The translations under genes and the position numbers were made by a program. A stretch of DNA of 64,000 bases from Corallococcus soli (GTDB taxonomy: Bacteria > Myxococcota > Myxococcia > Myxococcales > Myxococcaceae): contig NZ_JAAIYO010000003.1 in NCBI RefSeq assembly GCF_014930455.1, positions 868,001 through 932,000 of the forward strand, read 5' to 3'. Shown one piece after another: positions 44,837 to 54,062 of this stretch. Each line of letters opens with the position of its first letter. The first letter of the stretch is position 1. The notes under the pieces were generated by a model, which saw nothing but the letters and a program-made list of their open reading frames with translations, did no database searches and was not told the origin of the DNA.

Positions 44837-47078
44837 ATCCAAGCCCTCGCTCCAAAGCCGATTTCCGGCGCTGCGCCGGCTTTCAGCCCGGGTGGGCAGG
44901 CACCGAATCCCCGAATTCCGGCAGATGGCGCTCACGGACTGCGGAGCTGCCTGTCTAGCCATGGTCCTGGGCTACCACGGAAGGCACGTGACGCTCCAGG
45001 AGGTGCGTGAGAGCGCGGGCGTCGCCCGGGACGGTCTCACCGCGCTCACCCTTCTGAATGCCGCGCGGCGTTTGGGCCTGCGCGGACGTGGCGCATCCCT
45101 GGACGTGGACCAACTGCACTTCCTGCCCACCGCCACCATCCTCCATTGGCGCTTCACCCACTTCGTCGTCTTCGAACGAGCGGAAAAAGACTGGGTGGAG
45201 ATCATCGATCCCGCGCAGGGACGGCGCCGGGTTTCCATGGAGGTCTTCCGGCAGTCCTTTACCGGAGTGGTCCTGCTGCTTGAGCCTGCCGAGGGCTTCG
45301 AGCGGGGCAGGAGCGAGACTCCGGGGCTGGGACGCTACATCGTGCCGCTGTTCCGTCAGTCCGGCACCCTGGGACGCATCTTCAGCCTGTCGTTGATGCT
45401 CCAGCTCTTCACCCTTGCCATCCCCATCCTGACGGGCGTGGTGGTGGACCGGGTCATCCCTCGAACGGACCACTCCCTGTTGTTCGTCATGGGGGCCGGG
45501 CTGTTGGGCCTCATCGTCTTCCAGTTCCTGACGTCGCTTGTCCGTGGATACCTGTTGACCGAACTGCGCACGCGGGTGGACTCGGAGCTGACGCTGGGCA
45601 CGCTCGAGCATCTGGTGAGCCTGTCGTTCCCGTTCTTCCAGCTGCGGCCGGTCGGCGACCTGATGATGCGACTGAACATGAACGCCATGGTGCGGGACAT
45701 CCTGTCCACCGGCACCCTGTCCACCATGTTGGATGGCTTGCTGGTGTTGATCTACATGGCCATCCTCCTGGTCGCGAGCCCGCTCCTGTGCCTGCTGGTC
45801 CTGGGCCTGGGGGCATTGCAGCTCCTCGTGTTCGCCCTCTCCCAGCGCAAGCAGCGCAGCCTGCTGTCCCAGAACCTGGAGCAGGACTCGCGCAACCAGA
45901 GCTATCAACTGGAGATGCTGGCGGGCATGCAGACCCTCAAGGCCTTCGGTGTCGAGGCCCGTTCGGTGCAGCTCTATTCCAACCTCTTCGTGGACTCACT
46001 CAATCTGTCCGTGAAGCGGGGCGTGCTTTCCACATGGGTGGAGTCGTTCACCAGCACCCTGCGGTTGGCGTCCCCGTTGCTGCTGCTCCTGCTGGGGGCG
46101 TGGCGGGTCATGGAAGGTGAGCTGACCACCGGCCAGATGCTGGGCGTCAACGCCCTGGCCAGCGCGGTCCTGGTCCCCCTGGCCAACCTCGTCTCCACTG
46201 CGGGGCAGTTCCTCCTGTTACGGACCTACCTGGAGCGCCTGAACGACGTGATGGACGCACCTCCCGAACGCTCCCGGGACAGGGTGGGGCGCTCCCTGCA
46301 ACTGACGGGTGCGTGCGAGTTGGACCATGTGTCGTTCCGGTATGACAAGTCCGGGCCGCTCGTCGTCCAGGACGTTTCGGTTCGCATCCTACCGGGACAG
46401 ATGGTGGCCATCGTTGGCCGCTCGGGAGCGGGGAAATCCACCCTGGCCAACCTGTTGCTGAGCCTGTACCTGCCCACTTCGGGTCGCATCGTCATGGATG
46501 GAGCAGACCTGAATGACCTCGACTTGCAATCGGTTCGCAGCCAGATGGGCGTGGTCCTCCAGGAGCCTTCGTTCTTCGGTACCACCGTTCGCGCCAACAT
46601 CGCACTCAACGACACCGACATCCCGCTGGATGCGGTGATGAGCGCCGCGCAACAGGCGCAGATCCATGACGACATCATGGCCATGCCCCTCAAGTACGAC
46701 ACGCCGCTGTCCAGCTTCGGTCAAGGGCTGTCTGGGGGCCAGCGGCAGCGGTTGGGGTTGGCACGCGCGTTGGTGCGCAAGCCCGCCATGCTGCTGTTGG
46801 ACGAGGCCACCAGCGCACTGGATGCCTTGACCGAGGCTCGGGTCCATGATGCGTTGGCGGCGCTGCGCTGCACCCGCGTCGTGATTGCCCACCGGATGAG
46901 CACCGTGGTGAATGCAAACCTCATCCTAGTGATGGAGGCGGGGCGCTTGGTGGAGCAAGGGTCGCACAGGGAACTCATGGCGCGCGGAGGAATCTACGCA
47001 AGCCTCATCCACGCGCAGCTCCGGGGACACCTGCCACCTGACGAGGAGCCCCTGCCGATGCGTGTCTCGGGGACCTGA
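44826..47078 (+). CDS. lanT: Peptidase-containing ABC exporter (C39 peptidase - TM - ATPase)
   Basis: A 750-aa PCAT that removes double-Gly-type leaders and exports the peptide. Residues 30-150: C39 peptidase with oxyanion Q33, catalytic C39 in TDCGAACLAM, H112 in RFTHFVVFE and D128 in IIDPAQG, all intact. Residues about 165-455: six TMs. Residues 490-730: ATPase with GRSGAGKST, QGLSGGQRQRLGLARAL and LLLDEATSALD. It faces the minus-strand lan genes and is the obvious protease/exporter for the precursor, whose leader ends in a Gly-Ala site. Confidence 0.93.
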   Translation: MAPESKPSLQSRFPALRRLSARVGRHRIPEFRQMALTDCGAACLAMVLGYHGRHVTLQEVRESAGVARDGLTALTLLNAARRLGLRGRGASLDVDQLHFLPTATILHWRFTHFVVFERAEKDWVEIIDPAQGRRRVSMEVFRQSFTGVVLLLEPAEGFERGRSETPGLGRYIVPLFRQSGTLGRIFSLSLMLQLFTLAIPILTGVVVDRVIPRTDHSLLFVMGAGLLGLIVFQFLTSLVRGYLLTELRTRVDSELTLGTLEHLVSLSFPFFQLRPVGDLMMRLNMNAMVRDILSTGTLSTMLDGLLVLIYMAILLVASPLLCLLVLGLGALQLLVFALSQRKQRSLLSQNLEQDSRNQSYQLEMLAGMQTLKAFGVEARSVQLYSNLFVDSLNLSVKRGVLSTWVESFTSTLRLASPLLLLLLGAWRVMEGELTTGQMLGVNALASAVLVPLANLVSTAGQFLLLRTYLERLNDVMDAPPERSRDRVGRSLQLTGACELDHVSFRYDKSGPLVVQDVSVRILPGQMVAIVGRSGAGKSTLANLLLSLYLPTSGRIVMDGADLNDLDLQSVRSQMGVVLQEPSFFGTTVRANIALNDTDIPLDAVMSAAQQAQIHDDIMAMPLKYDTPLSSFGQGLSGGQRQRLGLARALVRKPAMLLLDEATSALDALTEARVHDALAALRCTRVVIAHRMSTVVNANLILVMEAGRLVEQGSHRELMARGGIYASLIHAQLRGHLPPDEEPLPMRVSGT

Positions 47079-47124
47079 ACGAAGGCCAGGGGCGCCGGAG
47101 CGCTGTTCCGCGCAGGCCCGCGTG

Positions 47125-47844
47125 TCAGGAGTACGGGGTGACCACGTAGGGCACCATCGTTGCGCCCAGCGCACGCTTTTCGAAGACCCGCAGCATCCCA
47201 TCACGGTCCGTCAGGATGCGCAGGGCCTCGCGCTCCACGTCATTTTCGGGCGCCACCGAATCGAAGAATGCCTGGGCATCCGCCATGAAGACATCCGGCC
47301 GCGTCTTCAACTGACACAGGGACTGCTCGCCTCGAACCATCTCTCGGCCGCGTTGGATGGCGTCCCACATCTCCGACCACCGCTGTTCGCTGCGAGCAAT
47401 GCGGGCGAAGTGCAGGCAGAAGTCGGAACACCGCGTGGAGAAGGCCACAAGGAAGGGCGCCTGCTCGACGACGTCCGCGAGCACCTGCTGTCCGGTGTAC
47501 AGCGCCCGCTGTGCAGCAGCATGGTCTTCCACATGGTAATGGAAATAGGCGAGCGACGTCCACCAGGACTCCCTCGCGGCACCCTCGACGCAGCGGTCAA
47601 TCCCCGTTTGGCCGAGCGAATCCAGTTGCCTGCCGCAGTCGTCGAGCATCGCCTTGGCCTCAGCGAGTTTGCGCCTGCGCAACAGCCCCACGGCGATGTC
47701 CAGGTTTTGTGCCAGGTGCTCGCAACCGGAGCGCTGGTACTCCTCGTACCAAGCGGCTCCTTCCGAACTGGCGCGTGGGACGAAGTGGTACCAGACGAGC
47801 GCCTCCGTGAGCCTGAGAGCCTTTCTCTGGACGCGCGACGACAT
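47125..47844 (-). CDS. Alpha-helical protein of unknown function, last gene of lanthipeptide side
   Basis: A 239-aa soluble, mostly helical protein with paired amphipathic helices (DIAVGLLRRRKLAEAKAMLDDC, YHVEDHAAAQRALYTGQQVL) resembling TPR-like repeats. No signal peptide or TM. Start at ATG 47844 with AAGAGG upstream. It lies beyond the terminator that follows lanA, so it is expressed by read-through or from its own promoter. Could be an immunity, chaperone or regulatory protein; no motif decides. Confidence 0.6.
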   Translation of the reverse strand: MSSRVQRKALRLTEALVWYHFVPRASSEGAAWYEEYQRSGCEHLAQNLDIAVGLLRRRKLAEAKAMLDDCGRQLDSLGQTGIDRCVEGAARESWWTSLAYFHYHVEDHAAAQRALYTGQQVLADVVEQAPFLVAFSTRCSDFCLHFARIARSEQRWSEMWDAIQRGREMVRGEQSLCQLKTRPDVFMADAQAFFDSVAPENDVEREALRILTDRDGMLRVFEKRALGATMVPYVVTPYS

Positions 47845-47874
47845 GGACCGACCTCTTCTCCACGAATCGACGTG

Positions 47875-47913
47875 AAAAGGCCCAACCCCGGCATCAGCCA
47901 TAGGGTTGGGCCC
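47875..47913 (-). terminator. Rho-independent terminator after lanA
   Basis: Perfect 10-bp inverted repeat GGCCCAACCC / GGGTTGGGCC (47879-47888 and 47903-47912) followed on the minus strand by TTTT (47875-47878). It lies about 37 bp after the lanA stop and upstream of the 239-aa gene. Confidence 0.85.
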
Positions 47914-47949
47914 TCGTTCAGCGTACTTCAAAACGGAAGGCCTGAACGA

Positions 47950-48120
47950 CTAGCCCTGGGTGGCGACGGTATCCGTCTTGATCGTGGTCGCGCCGGACGA
48001 GCAGCAGATGCAGGAGTTCGCCGTGCTGACGTCAGCTGCCGCGCCGGAAACCGAGTTCAGCTCTTCGTCGGACAGCGGGGTGATCGCCAGCTCATCGATG
48101 TTCGCGAGATTCTTCTCCAT
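47950..48120 (-). CDS. lanA: Class I lanthipeptide precursor peptide
   Basis: A 56-aa peptide starting at ATG 48120 after a perfect AAGGGAGG ribosome site. The leader (1-27) is acidic and ends PLSDEELNSVSGA, the E-L-X2-V-X-G-A pattern cut by C39 peptidases after Gly26-Ala27. The core (28-56) carries four Ser, six Thr and three Cys in CICC (C37, C39, C40), so at most three thioether rings. Seven or more dehydratable residues would be left over, several of them C-terminal to the cysteines (SSGATT, TDTVATQ). It lies last in the synthetase operon, 104 bp after lanB. Start, leader and core are inferred from sequence alone. Confidence 0.9.
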   Translation of the reverse strand: MEKNLANIDELAITPLSDEELNSVSGAAADVSTANSCICCSSGATTIKTDTVATQG

Positions 48121-48224
48121 CGAAACCTCCCTTGTATGGGGCACAAGATGTGCTCCCAGGGTGAAGACTTTATCACGCAAGGGGAATACTAGAAAAGATG
48201 GAAAGTGCCCTGCCCGACGCGATT
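48121..48224 (-). promoter_or_regulatory. lanB-lanA spacer with hairpin upstream of the lanA ribosome site
   Basis: 104 bp between lanB and lanA. On the minus strand GGGAGCACA and TGTGCCCC form an imperfect stem with a 3-nt loop (48138-48157), ending about 18 nt before the lanA ATG. The AT-richer stretch upstream (TTTTCTAGTATT, TAAAGTCTTC) could contain a weak lanA promoter. A processing or stabilising hairpin would allow more precursor than enzyme; this is inference. Confidence 0.45.
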
Positions 48225-50912
48225 TCATGGGAATGTCGGGTGAGTCCTGGGAATGACGAGGCTGTCGAGAATGACCTCGACTCCCCAGCGCCGACCCTGA
48301 ACATCCGTGGGATAGGCTTCTGGGGTTGGAAGTGCTTCCTCAAGGGTGACCTGTTCCATCTTTCCCGTCGAAAGAACCGTCTGGAACAGCGCGACGAGCG
48401 CTGGCGAACGGAAGTCGATGTACTGGGGTTTGAAGACATCGAATGAGACGGCTTCCGCCGTAACCTTTTCGATGAGGTACACCTGAACTGGCAGGCCCAG
48501 GGCCTCCCGCCAGCGATTGATGGCCAGGAAGGCATCGGGTTCGGGCATCTCCCAGCGCGGCATCCGCTCAGGAGGAATCACCCAACGGCGGCGGCGCACA
48601 ACCAGCCGCCCCAGGGTGAGTCGTTCGGCCACGGTGATGCCGTCGCGCTCGTGCCCATGGGTGGGAAGCATGAGGGTGCTGCGGGCCATGGTTCCGAAGA
48701 CGTCCAGGAACTTCAAGGGCGAGGCAAGGAACTCGTTCTGGAGTGAGCTGAGATAGCTGGGGATGAGTCGCTGGCCCTGTCTGTCTCGGATCGTGAAGCT
48801 CCGCGAGAGAGGGTCCGCGCGGAGCACCAGATCCCGAAGTTGCAGCCTCCGACTTTCGGGCAGGAGTGAGAACTCACCCGGTATCTCCAGGATCCGGGGA
48901 GTCTGGGGGGCGTGGATGCCAACGGTGTTGCCGCGGATGAAGAGGGTGTCCAGCAACTCCGCGGTTTCTTCACCCATCCTTCTGCGGGAGCCACGCTCGT
49001 AGTGGTCGGTGTAATCCGTCAGCGCGGGTGGCCCCATGATGGCCGTGAAGCGGCTTCCGCAGCGGCCCGTGCCTTCGAAGAAGCGGTTCGCCACCCACTG
49101 CGAACCCCGCGCATCCGCAGGCTGCGCAAAGAGGCAGGGGCCCACAAGCGGGGCGTAGCGGGCTGGAATCCCATCCACCAGCCGCTGCAGCGCGTCCAGT
49201 TGGACCTGGGTCTCGCCATCCTTCTGGCGATAGATCTGGGGAATCGCGCGTCGGAGTTCTTCGCGCAGGTGCTGCAACGATTCGACCTCTTCCAGCCCGA
49301 AGGGATTGAAGGTCCCTCCCTGGGAAGAGGACGACCGGTGGGCCAGGGCCTGCTCCCAGAGCGGCTGGGCCTCCGCGAAGAACTCCAGGAAGGGAATCTC
49401 CGCGCGCCCCGGCCACCGTCGTTCCGCGAATGCCCAGAGCGCATGGTGGATCTCATGCCGCGGCTCGAAGAGGTTGGCCAACCTCCAGAGTAGATCCGCC
49501 TGGGACAGCAGCTCCTCGGCGGTTTTCGGATCGACATGCACCACCTCGTGGGAAGGTGAGCGGTGTTCACCCGTGTGCAGCAGGACATCCTCGTAGTAGT
49601 TGTGGGTCACCTTCTCCAGGCGAAGCGCCAGGGCATCCCCCGCCACGGCCTCCTGGATCTGCTCGAAGAGCCGGGCCACCAGCCGGTCGATCTCCTTCAC
49701 GGACGCGAGCGGTGACTTCGACCCTGAGTACTGCTTCTCCAGCTCAATGAGCGATTCGAGCGTCCCGACAAGGGGCTCCAGTCCCGCGTCGGGAAGCAGG
49801 CCACGCACGAAGTGGAGCAGATGCTGCTCGAGGTGGAACTCGATCGTCGACCAGGGTGGAACGAGCTGGAGAAACCCGATGTTGATCAGCTTGGCGAACG
49901 TGGCATCCAGCCGCTCCGGGGCTTCGTCGAAGGCGGCGGCGGCCTCGTGCTGGACCTCTCGGTAGGAGCGGGAACGGCCATTCAGTTGTGTCTTCAGCCA
50001 GGTGATGAGCGGTCCACTCAGCCGGACCCGCACCTGCGAAGGACGCGTGAACCTGAGTTCGCCCGAGGTGACGTCCCGCTCCAACATCAATGGACGCAGG
50101 AAGCGGTGCTGGCCCTCTCCCAGGTCCTCGATGGTGTCGTTGAGAACGACGGCGAGCGCTTCGCGGGCACGGGGGTGCTGGAAGAGCAGTTCACGGCTCT
50201 GGTCCAGCAGATAGCGCTTCACGCGCAGGAGGGACCGTTCAGACCAGGGCTCGTCCAGCACACGGATGCTGTAGGCGGGGTCCTGTCCCTCCGTGACCAG
50301 TCCGAGCGCCACCTTCGTGAAGGTCGAGTACGGCGAGAGCTTCACGACGGAGCGGCTGAAGTAGCGCAGCAGGCTCTGCTCCGTCTTGCGCTCCCGCTTG
50401 CCATACTCGGACTGGGGCTTCAGGTACAGGCGATCAAGGTACTCCACGAGCCCCGCGCTCGCGAGGCTGACGGCTCGCAGGAAGGATGGCTGTCGACCTT
50501 GTTCCAGCAGCCATTGATGACCGGTCTCGCGGTCCTCCAGGTAGCTCTTCCGGAAGGCCTGCTCACCAGCCTCGATCTCCTGCTCCTGCCCGAGGACCCG
50601 TTCGAGGATCAACGCGGCGGTCGGGGGAAGCTGCTCCCATTGTGGCGACTTCCGGTACTTGTGGAGGGGCCGGTGGTTGAAGCAGTCCCGCTTCACGTTC
50701 AACAGGAAGTGCCGGATGGAAGGGTCGGCGCCGGGCAGTGCCGCGAAGAGCGCGTCCGCTGCATCTGAACGCAGGGCCTTCAATTGGGCGGTGAGCCGGT
50801 CCAGATGCGCGAGCTGTTCCATGCAGCGTGCGCTCACGAACGGATCCATGTTGCTGGCAGGCAATCCCGACACGCGTGTGATGACTGGGATGCCGGCTGA
50901 CTGATTCCCCAT
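48225..50912 (-). CDS. lanB: Lantibiotic dehydratase, glutamylation domain only (split LanB)
   Basis: An 895-aa protein matching the N-terminal tRNA-Glu-dependent glutamylation part of LanB enzymes (NisB/MibB type), which esterifies core Ser/Thr with glutamate. The hallmark SPYSTFTK lies at 193-200; GRCGSRFTAIMG and the HYERGSRRRM region follow. The sequence ends after the Lant_dehydr_N part, without the SpaB_C elimination domain, which is encoded separately upstream. Start is ATG 50912 with GGAGG 5 bp before it; ATG 50924 is the alternative. 48 bp after the third SpaB_C-type gene. Confidence 0.92.
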   Translation of the reverse strand: MGNQSAGIPVITRVSGLPASNMDPFVSARCMEQLAHLDRLTAQLKALRSDAADALFAALPGADPSIRHFLLNVKRDCFNHRPLHKYRKSPQWEQLPPTAALILERVLGQEQEIEAGEQAFRKSYLEDRETGHQWLLEQGRQPSFLRAVSLASAGLVEYLDRLYLKPQSEYGKRERKTEQSLLRYFSRSVVKLSPYSTFTKVALGLVTEGQDPAYSIRVLDEPWSERSLLRVKRYLLDQSRELLFQHPRAREALAVVLNDTIEDLGEGQHRFLRPLMLERDVTSGELRFTRPSQVRVRLSGPLITWLKTQLNGRSRSYREVQHEAAAAFDEAPERLDATFAKLINIGFLQLVPPWSTIEFHLEQHLLHFVRGLLPDAGLEPLVGTLESLIELEKQYSGSKSPLASVKEIDRLVARLFEQIQEAVAGDALALRLEKVTHNYYEDVLLHTGEHRSPSHEVVHVDPKTAEELLSQADLLWRLANLFEPRHEIHHALWAFAERRWPGRAEIPFLEFFAEAQPLWEQALAHRSSSSQGGTFNPFGLEEVESLQHLREELRRAIPQIYRQKDGETQVQLDALQRLVDGIPARYAPLVGPCLFAQPADARGSQWVANRFFEGTGRCGSRFTAIMGPPALTDYTDHYERGSRRRMGEETAELLDTLFIRGNTVGIHAPQTPRILEIPGEFSLLPESRRLQLRDLVLRADPLSRSFTIRDRQGQRLIPSYLSSLQNEFLASPLKFLDVFGTMARSTLMLPTHGHERDGITVAERLTLGRLVVRRRRWVIPPERMPRWEMPEPDAFLAINRWREALGLPVQVYLIEKVTAEAVSFDVFKPQYIDFRSPALVALFQTVLSTGKMEQVTLEEALPTPEAYPTDVQGRRWGVEVILDSLVIPRTHPTFP

Positions 50913-50960
50913 CGCTGCCTCCATGCTAGGACGCCTTTTCCCTTGGGTATGCCGTGGAAT

Positions 50961-51974
50961 TCACGCCATGGCGGTGATGCAGAATCGCTGCAACTGCTCC
51001 GAGACGAGCGCTGCCAGTGTCTCGCCCGGCAGCGCCGCTTCCTGCGTTCGCTGTTGGAGGAGGCAGGTCCCGACCTCGGACCAGAAGGCGGGGTCACGCT
51101 CCGCCAGGGCGACAGCACAACGGCACATGAGGCGGGTGAGGTAGCCTTCCTCGGCGTTGGCCAGGCCCATGCGGTTGGAGGACATGTGCAACTGGCTGGC
51201 GGTGAGGATGCGCCGGGGCTCCAGTGGCAGGTCTTGCACGGTGCGCGACAGGCACTGCGCCGCCTGGACCTCAAGGGGGACCTTTCCTGCCAAGAGCATT
51301 TCGAGGGTGCTCCGGAACTGCCGCTGGAAGGCTTCCCGGTTCGCATCGAACACCGCGTCCGCACGGGCCATGGGCAAGGCCATTCGCGGGCGCCAGCCGA
51401 CGAAGTAGTCAAGCAGCGCCGAAAAGTCCACTAGGTCGATCGCGAGCCCGAAAGCCTGCTGCACCAGCCGCGTCATGCTTCGTGGCAGCAACTGGGCCCG
51501 AGTCATTGAGATGGCCTCGGCATTCAAGGCGAGCGCATCAAGGCTTGAGATCGCGAAGTGGTCGAGCGAATGCGGGAGCAGGCGTTCTCCGCCATAGCGC
51601 TCGACCTCCAACTCAAGCGCCGCGCGCATGATGCGCGGTCTTTCGCCGTGAAGGGCTGACGCGGGTCGCTCCGCGAGTGACGCCAGCAACGCATGCGCAT
51701 GGTGCTCCAGGGGCCCAATGTCCCGCTGGCGTGTGCGCAATCTCAGCCGAATGTGATCTCCCTGCTCGGCGTAGCGGATGAAGAAGAACCGATCAATCCG
51801 CCGCTCGGCGAGCAGGGTCTGGACCGCTGGCCGCACCACCTGGTCGAGCAACAGGTTCAGGCCCGAGTTCAGGAAGAGGTGGAAGGAAATCCAGCTGGCG
51901 TCGTCGAGTGGGACGACCAGGGCTCCGGGTCCGGAGTCCGACGTCCGCGCCCTGTCCGGGTCGACCGCGTCCAT
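50961..51974 (-). CDS. Stand-alone SpaB_C (thiopeptide-type) elimination protein, canonical form
   Basis: A 337-aa protein matching the C-terminal elimination domain of LanB, which removes glutamate to give dehydroalanine/dehydrobutyrine. It keeps the canonical set: DRFFFIRYAEQGDHIRLRLR (R67, H74, R76, R78), ERYGG (125-129) and HMSSNRMG (H263, N267, R268). Of the three tandem relatives it is the one closest to a classical NisB C-domain. ATG 51974 shares one base with the preceding TGA, so translation is coupled. Directly upstream of lanB. Confidence 0.88.
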   Translation of the reverse strand: MDAVDPDRARTSDSGPGALVVPLDDASWISFHLFLNSGLNLLLDQVVRPAVQTLLAERRIDRFFFIRYAEQGDHIRLRLRTRQRDIGPLEHHAHALLASLAERPASALHGERPRIMRAALELEVERYGGERLLPHSLDHFAISSLDALALNAEAISMTRAQLLPRSMTRLVQQAFGLAIDLVDFSALLDYFVGWRPRMALPMARADAVFDANREAFQRQFRSTLEMLLAGKVPLEVQAAQCLSRTVQDLPLEPRRILTASQLHMSSNRMGLANAEEGYLTRLMCRCAVALAERDPAFWSEVGTCLLQQRTQEAALPGETLAALVSEQLQRFCITAMA

Positions 51975-53014
51975 CAGCTCGCCGCCTGGGTCCAGGTGCC
52001 CGCGGCCCGCAGCAGCAGGTGGTGGAGGTAGGCCTCATTGCTCATGCGGAATCCAAGCTGGTTGGCGCAACCATGGAGCAGCTTGAACAAGGGGAGGTGG
52101 GTGGAATCGGCGGCGTAGGGGTCCAGGTCGTATTCCGGCTGGCCCCGGTAGCCGGCGATGTGACGGAAGAACGCTGCGACGCCAGAGCGCCATCCTCCCA
52201 GCGATCCTTCGTACCGCGCGACCGGATCCAATCCGGCGTGCGCGGCGATGAGCGCACCCAGGGGAGCGATCGCGGAGCTCGACTTGGCGAGCTTCTGCTC
52301 AAGGTCCTCAAGGATGGACGCGTGGCTCACCTTGTGGGGATCTCCGTTGGCCACGAAGTACCGGACGAGCCAGTCGCGATGGTACGTCAAGTAGGTGATC
52401 CAGAACGCGGGGGCATCGCTCGCCTCGGAGATGCCGGCGATTAGCATCTTCAGGAAGAGGGACTGGCGCTTTTGCGCATATGCCTGACCCGTCATGTCCG
52501 GAGCCAGTTCGACGAGGATGAGCCGTGCGCATTCGGCCATGGCACGCGTGAAGAGTTCGGAGTGCTCGGCGTCCCGCACGAAGGACTCCGCCCCCAGGAC
52601 CGCCGGGCTGCGGCTGTAGGTCGTCCAGAGGAGGCTTCGGTCTGGCGCCTCGCCCTCGGAGCCGTCCTCGACATCAATGGGAGGGAGCTGCGAGTTGACG
52701 ATGCGCTCGGATGGCGCGATTTCCACGAGGGTTCCGAAGAAGCGGGACACCTCCGCCTCCAGCCTTCCCCGAACCTCCTCCGCGAGCCGCGCCGAACCAT
52801 GGACCCTCAGCTTGAGGTGCTCACCACGGCGCGCATACCGCGTGAACCACAGGAAGCAGTCCTCTTTGTCGTGAAGGAACTGGAGCTGCGTCCAGAGGGG
52901 CGCAATCGCTTGGGCCAAAAGTTCGTCGAGCCGCTGGTTGCAGTAGATGTTCGCGGTCACGATGGGGTCGGGTAGCCTGGGGAGCGTCCGCGACGGCTGG
53001 GTTTCCGGTGTCAT
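51974..53014 (-). CDS. Stand-alone SpaB_C-like protein, divergent paralogue 2
   Basis: A 346-aa relative of the LanB elimination domain. It shares IVTANIYCNQRLDELL (about 18-33), FTRYARRGEHLKLR (R59-Y60, H66, R70) and the C-terminal LLHGCANQLGFRMSNEAYLHHLL with paralogue 1, but lacks the RYGG motif, having LLWTTYSRSPAVLGAES instead. Whether it is a second elimination enzyme, a leader-binding partner or has another activity is open. Its ATG overlaps the stop of paralogue 1 (ATGA), so they are coupled. Confidence 0.82.
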   Translation of the reverse strand: MTPETQPSRTLPRLPDPIVTANIYCNQRLDELLAQAIAPLWTQLQFLHDKEDCFLWFTRYARRGEHLKLRVHGSARLAEEVRGRLEAEVSRFFGTLVEIAPSERIVNSQLPPIDVEDGSEGEAPDRSLLWTTYSRSPAVLGAESFVRDAEHSELFTRAMAECARLILVELAPDMTGQAYAQKRQSLFLKMLIAGISEASDAPAFWITYLTYHRDWLVRYFVANGDPHKVSHASILEDLEQKLAKSSSAIAPLGALIAAHAGLDPVARYEGSLGGWRSGVAAFFRHIAGYRGQPEYDLDPYAADSTHLPLFKLLHGCANQLGFRMSNEAYLHHLLLRAAGTWTQAAS

Positions 53015-54045
53015 CGGTGTGGTCTCGATGAAGCTGGGGGAGAAGAAGGCGAATCGACCTCATTCGCCTTCAGCAACGGGCGCAGCGCATGGCCCAGCAG
53101 GTGGAGGAGGTAGACCTCGTTGCTGATGTCGAGCGCGACGACGTTGGCCGTGTTGTGAAGGACTCGTGCCACCGCGGCGAAGAACAAGGGACGTTGTTCC
53201 GGCGACAACCCGGCTGCCACCGAGACACCGCAGGCGACGAGCGCTTGGCGCCCATGGATTCCCAGGGCGCCACTCCAGTTCGTGAAGGCGTCATGCCCCG
53301 GGGCCGGGCGTCCCGCGTGGCGCTCGAGCGCGATGGCCGTCAGTCGCTGCAGCGTGCGGCCCTCCTTGGCGACCCGGTGTTCCAGGAATTCGATGGCCTG
53401 GGAGGGACTGTCGCTGGTGCCAGCGAGCAGCCAGTCCCGGTGGAACACCAAGTACTCGCATTCCTCCTCGGGCCGAAGTCCCAATCCCGCGAGGGCACCA
53501 AGCAGGAAGCGTGTGAACAGAGCGGTGCGGGCGGCCGTCCGGGCAGGCCGCCCGCCTTCCGGAAGGGGTTGCATCAGGACGACCCGGGTTGCCTCCGCGA
53601 GACACCGGATGTAGCCCTCGGCGAATCCCGCGGTGCTGGAGAGGGGTTCGCAGCCCATGTGCGACGGCTGGAGCCGGTAGTGCGTCCAGAGAAGGGTCCT
53701 GTCGGGCCGAGGCGTGTCGCCAATGTCCTCCTCATCGAGTGCGGCAATCAGTCTGTTCTCGGCGCGTCCAGCGCCTGGGACGGGGGCGGGGAGAGTGGCC
53801 ATGAACCGGTCGACTGCGGCACTTAATGCCTTGCGTGCAGCCCCTGCCGCAGCTTCCGGCCCGTACATCCGGACCTTGAGATGCTCGCCGCGAAGCGAGT
53901 ACCGCATCAGCCAGAGCAGGACATCCTCTCCGTGGCTCAGCCGCATCTCCGCCAGGAAGGGAGCCATGACCTGGTGTATGAGTTCATCGATGAACCCGTC
54001 GCAATAGATGTTCGCGGTGAGCAGCGGCTCGCGGTGCGATGACAT
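53011..54045 (-). CDS. Stand-alone SpaB_C-like protein, divergent paralogue 1
   Basis: A 344-aa protein like paralogue 2: LLTANIYCDGFIDELI (about 8-23), LWLMRYSLRGEHLKVRM (R48-Y49, H55, R59), LLWTHYRLQPSHMGCEP in place of RYGG and the C-terminal VLHNTANVVALDISNEVYLLHLL. Start taken at ATG 54045 by analogy with the paralogue's N-terminus. A GTG at 54066 overlapping the lanC stop (GTGA) is a good alternative and would couple translation to lanC. Confidence 0.82.
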   Translation of the reverse strand: MSSHREPLLTANIYCDGFIDELIHQVMAPFLAEMRLSHGEDVLLWLMRYSLRGEHLKVRMYGPEAAAGAARKALSAAVDRFMATLPAPVPGAGRAENRLIAALDEEDIGDTPRPDRTLLWTHYRLQPSHMGCEPLSSTAGFAEGYIRCLAEATRVVLMQPLPEGGRPARTAARTALFTRFLLGALAGLGLRPEEECEYLVFHRDWLLAGTSDSPSQAIEFLEHRVAKEGRTLQRLTAIALERHAGRPAPGHDAFTNWSGALGIHGRQALVACGVSVAAGLSPEQRPLFFAAVARVLHNTANVVALDISNEVYLLHLLGHALRPLLKANEVDSPSSPPASSRPHR

Positions 54046-54062
54046 GGGGTGGCCTGTTCCAG

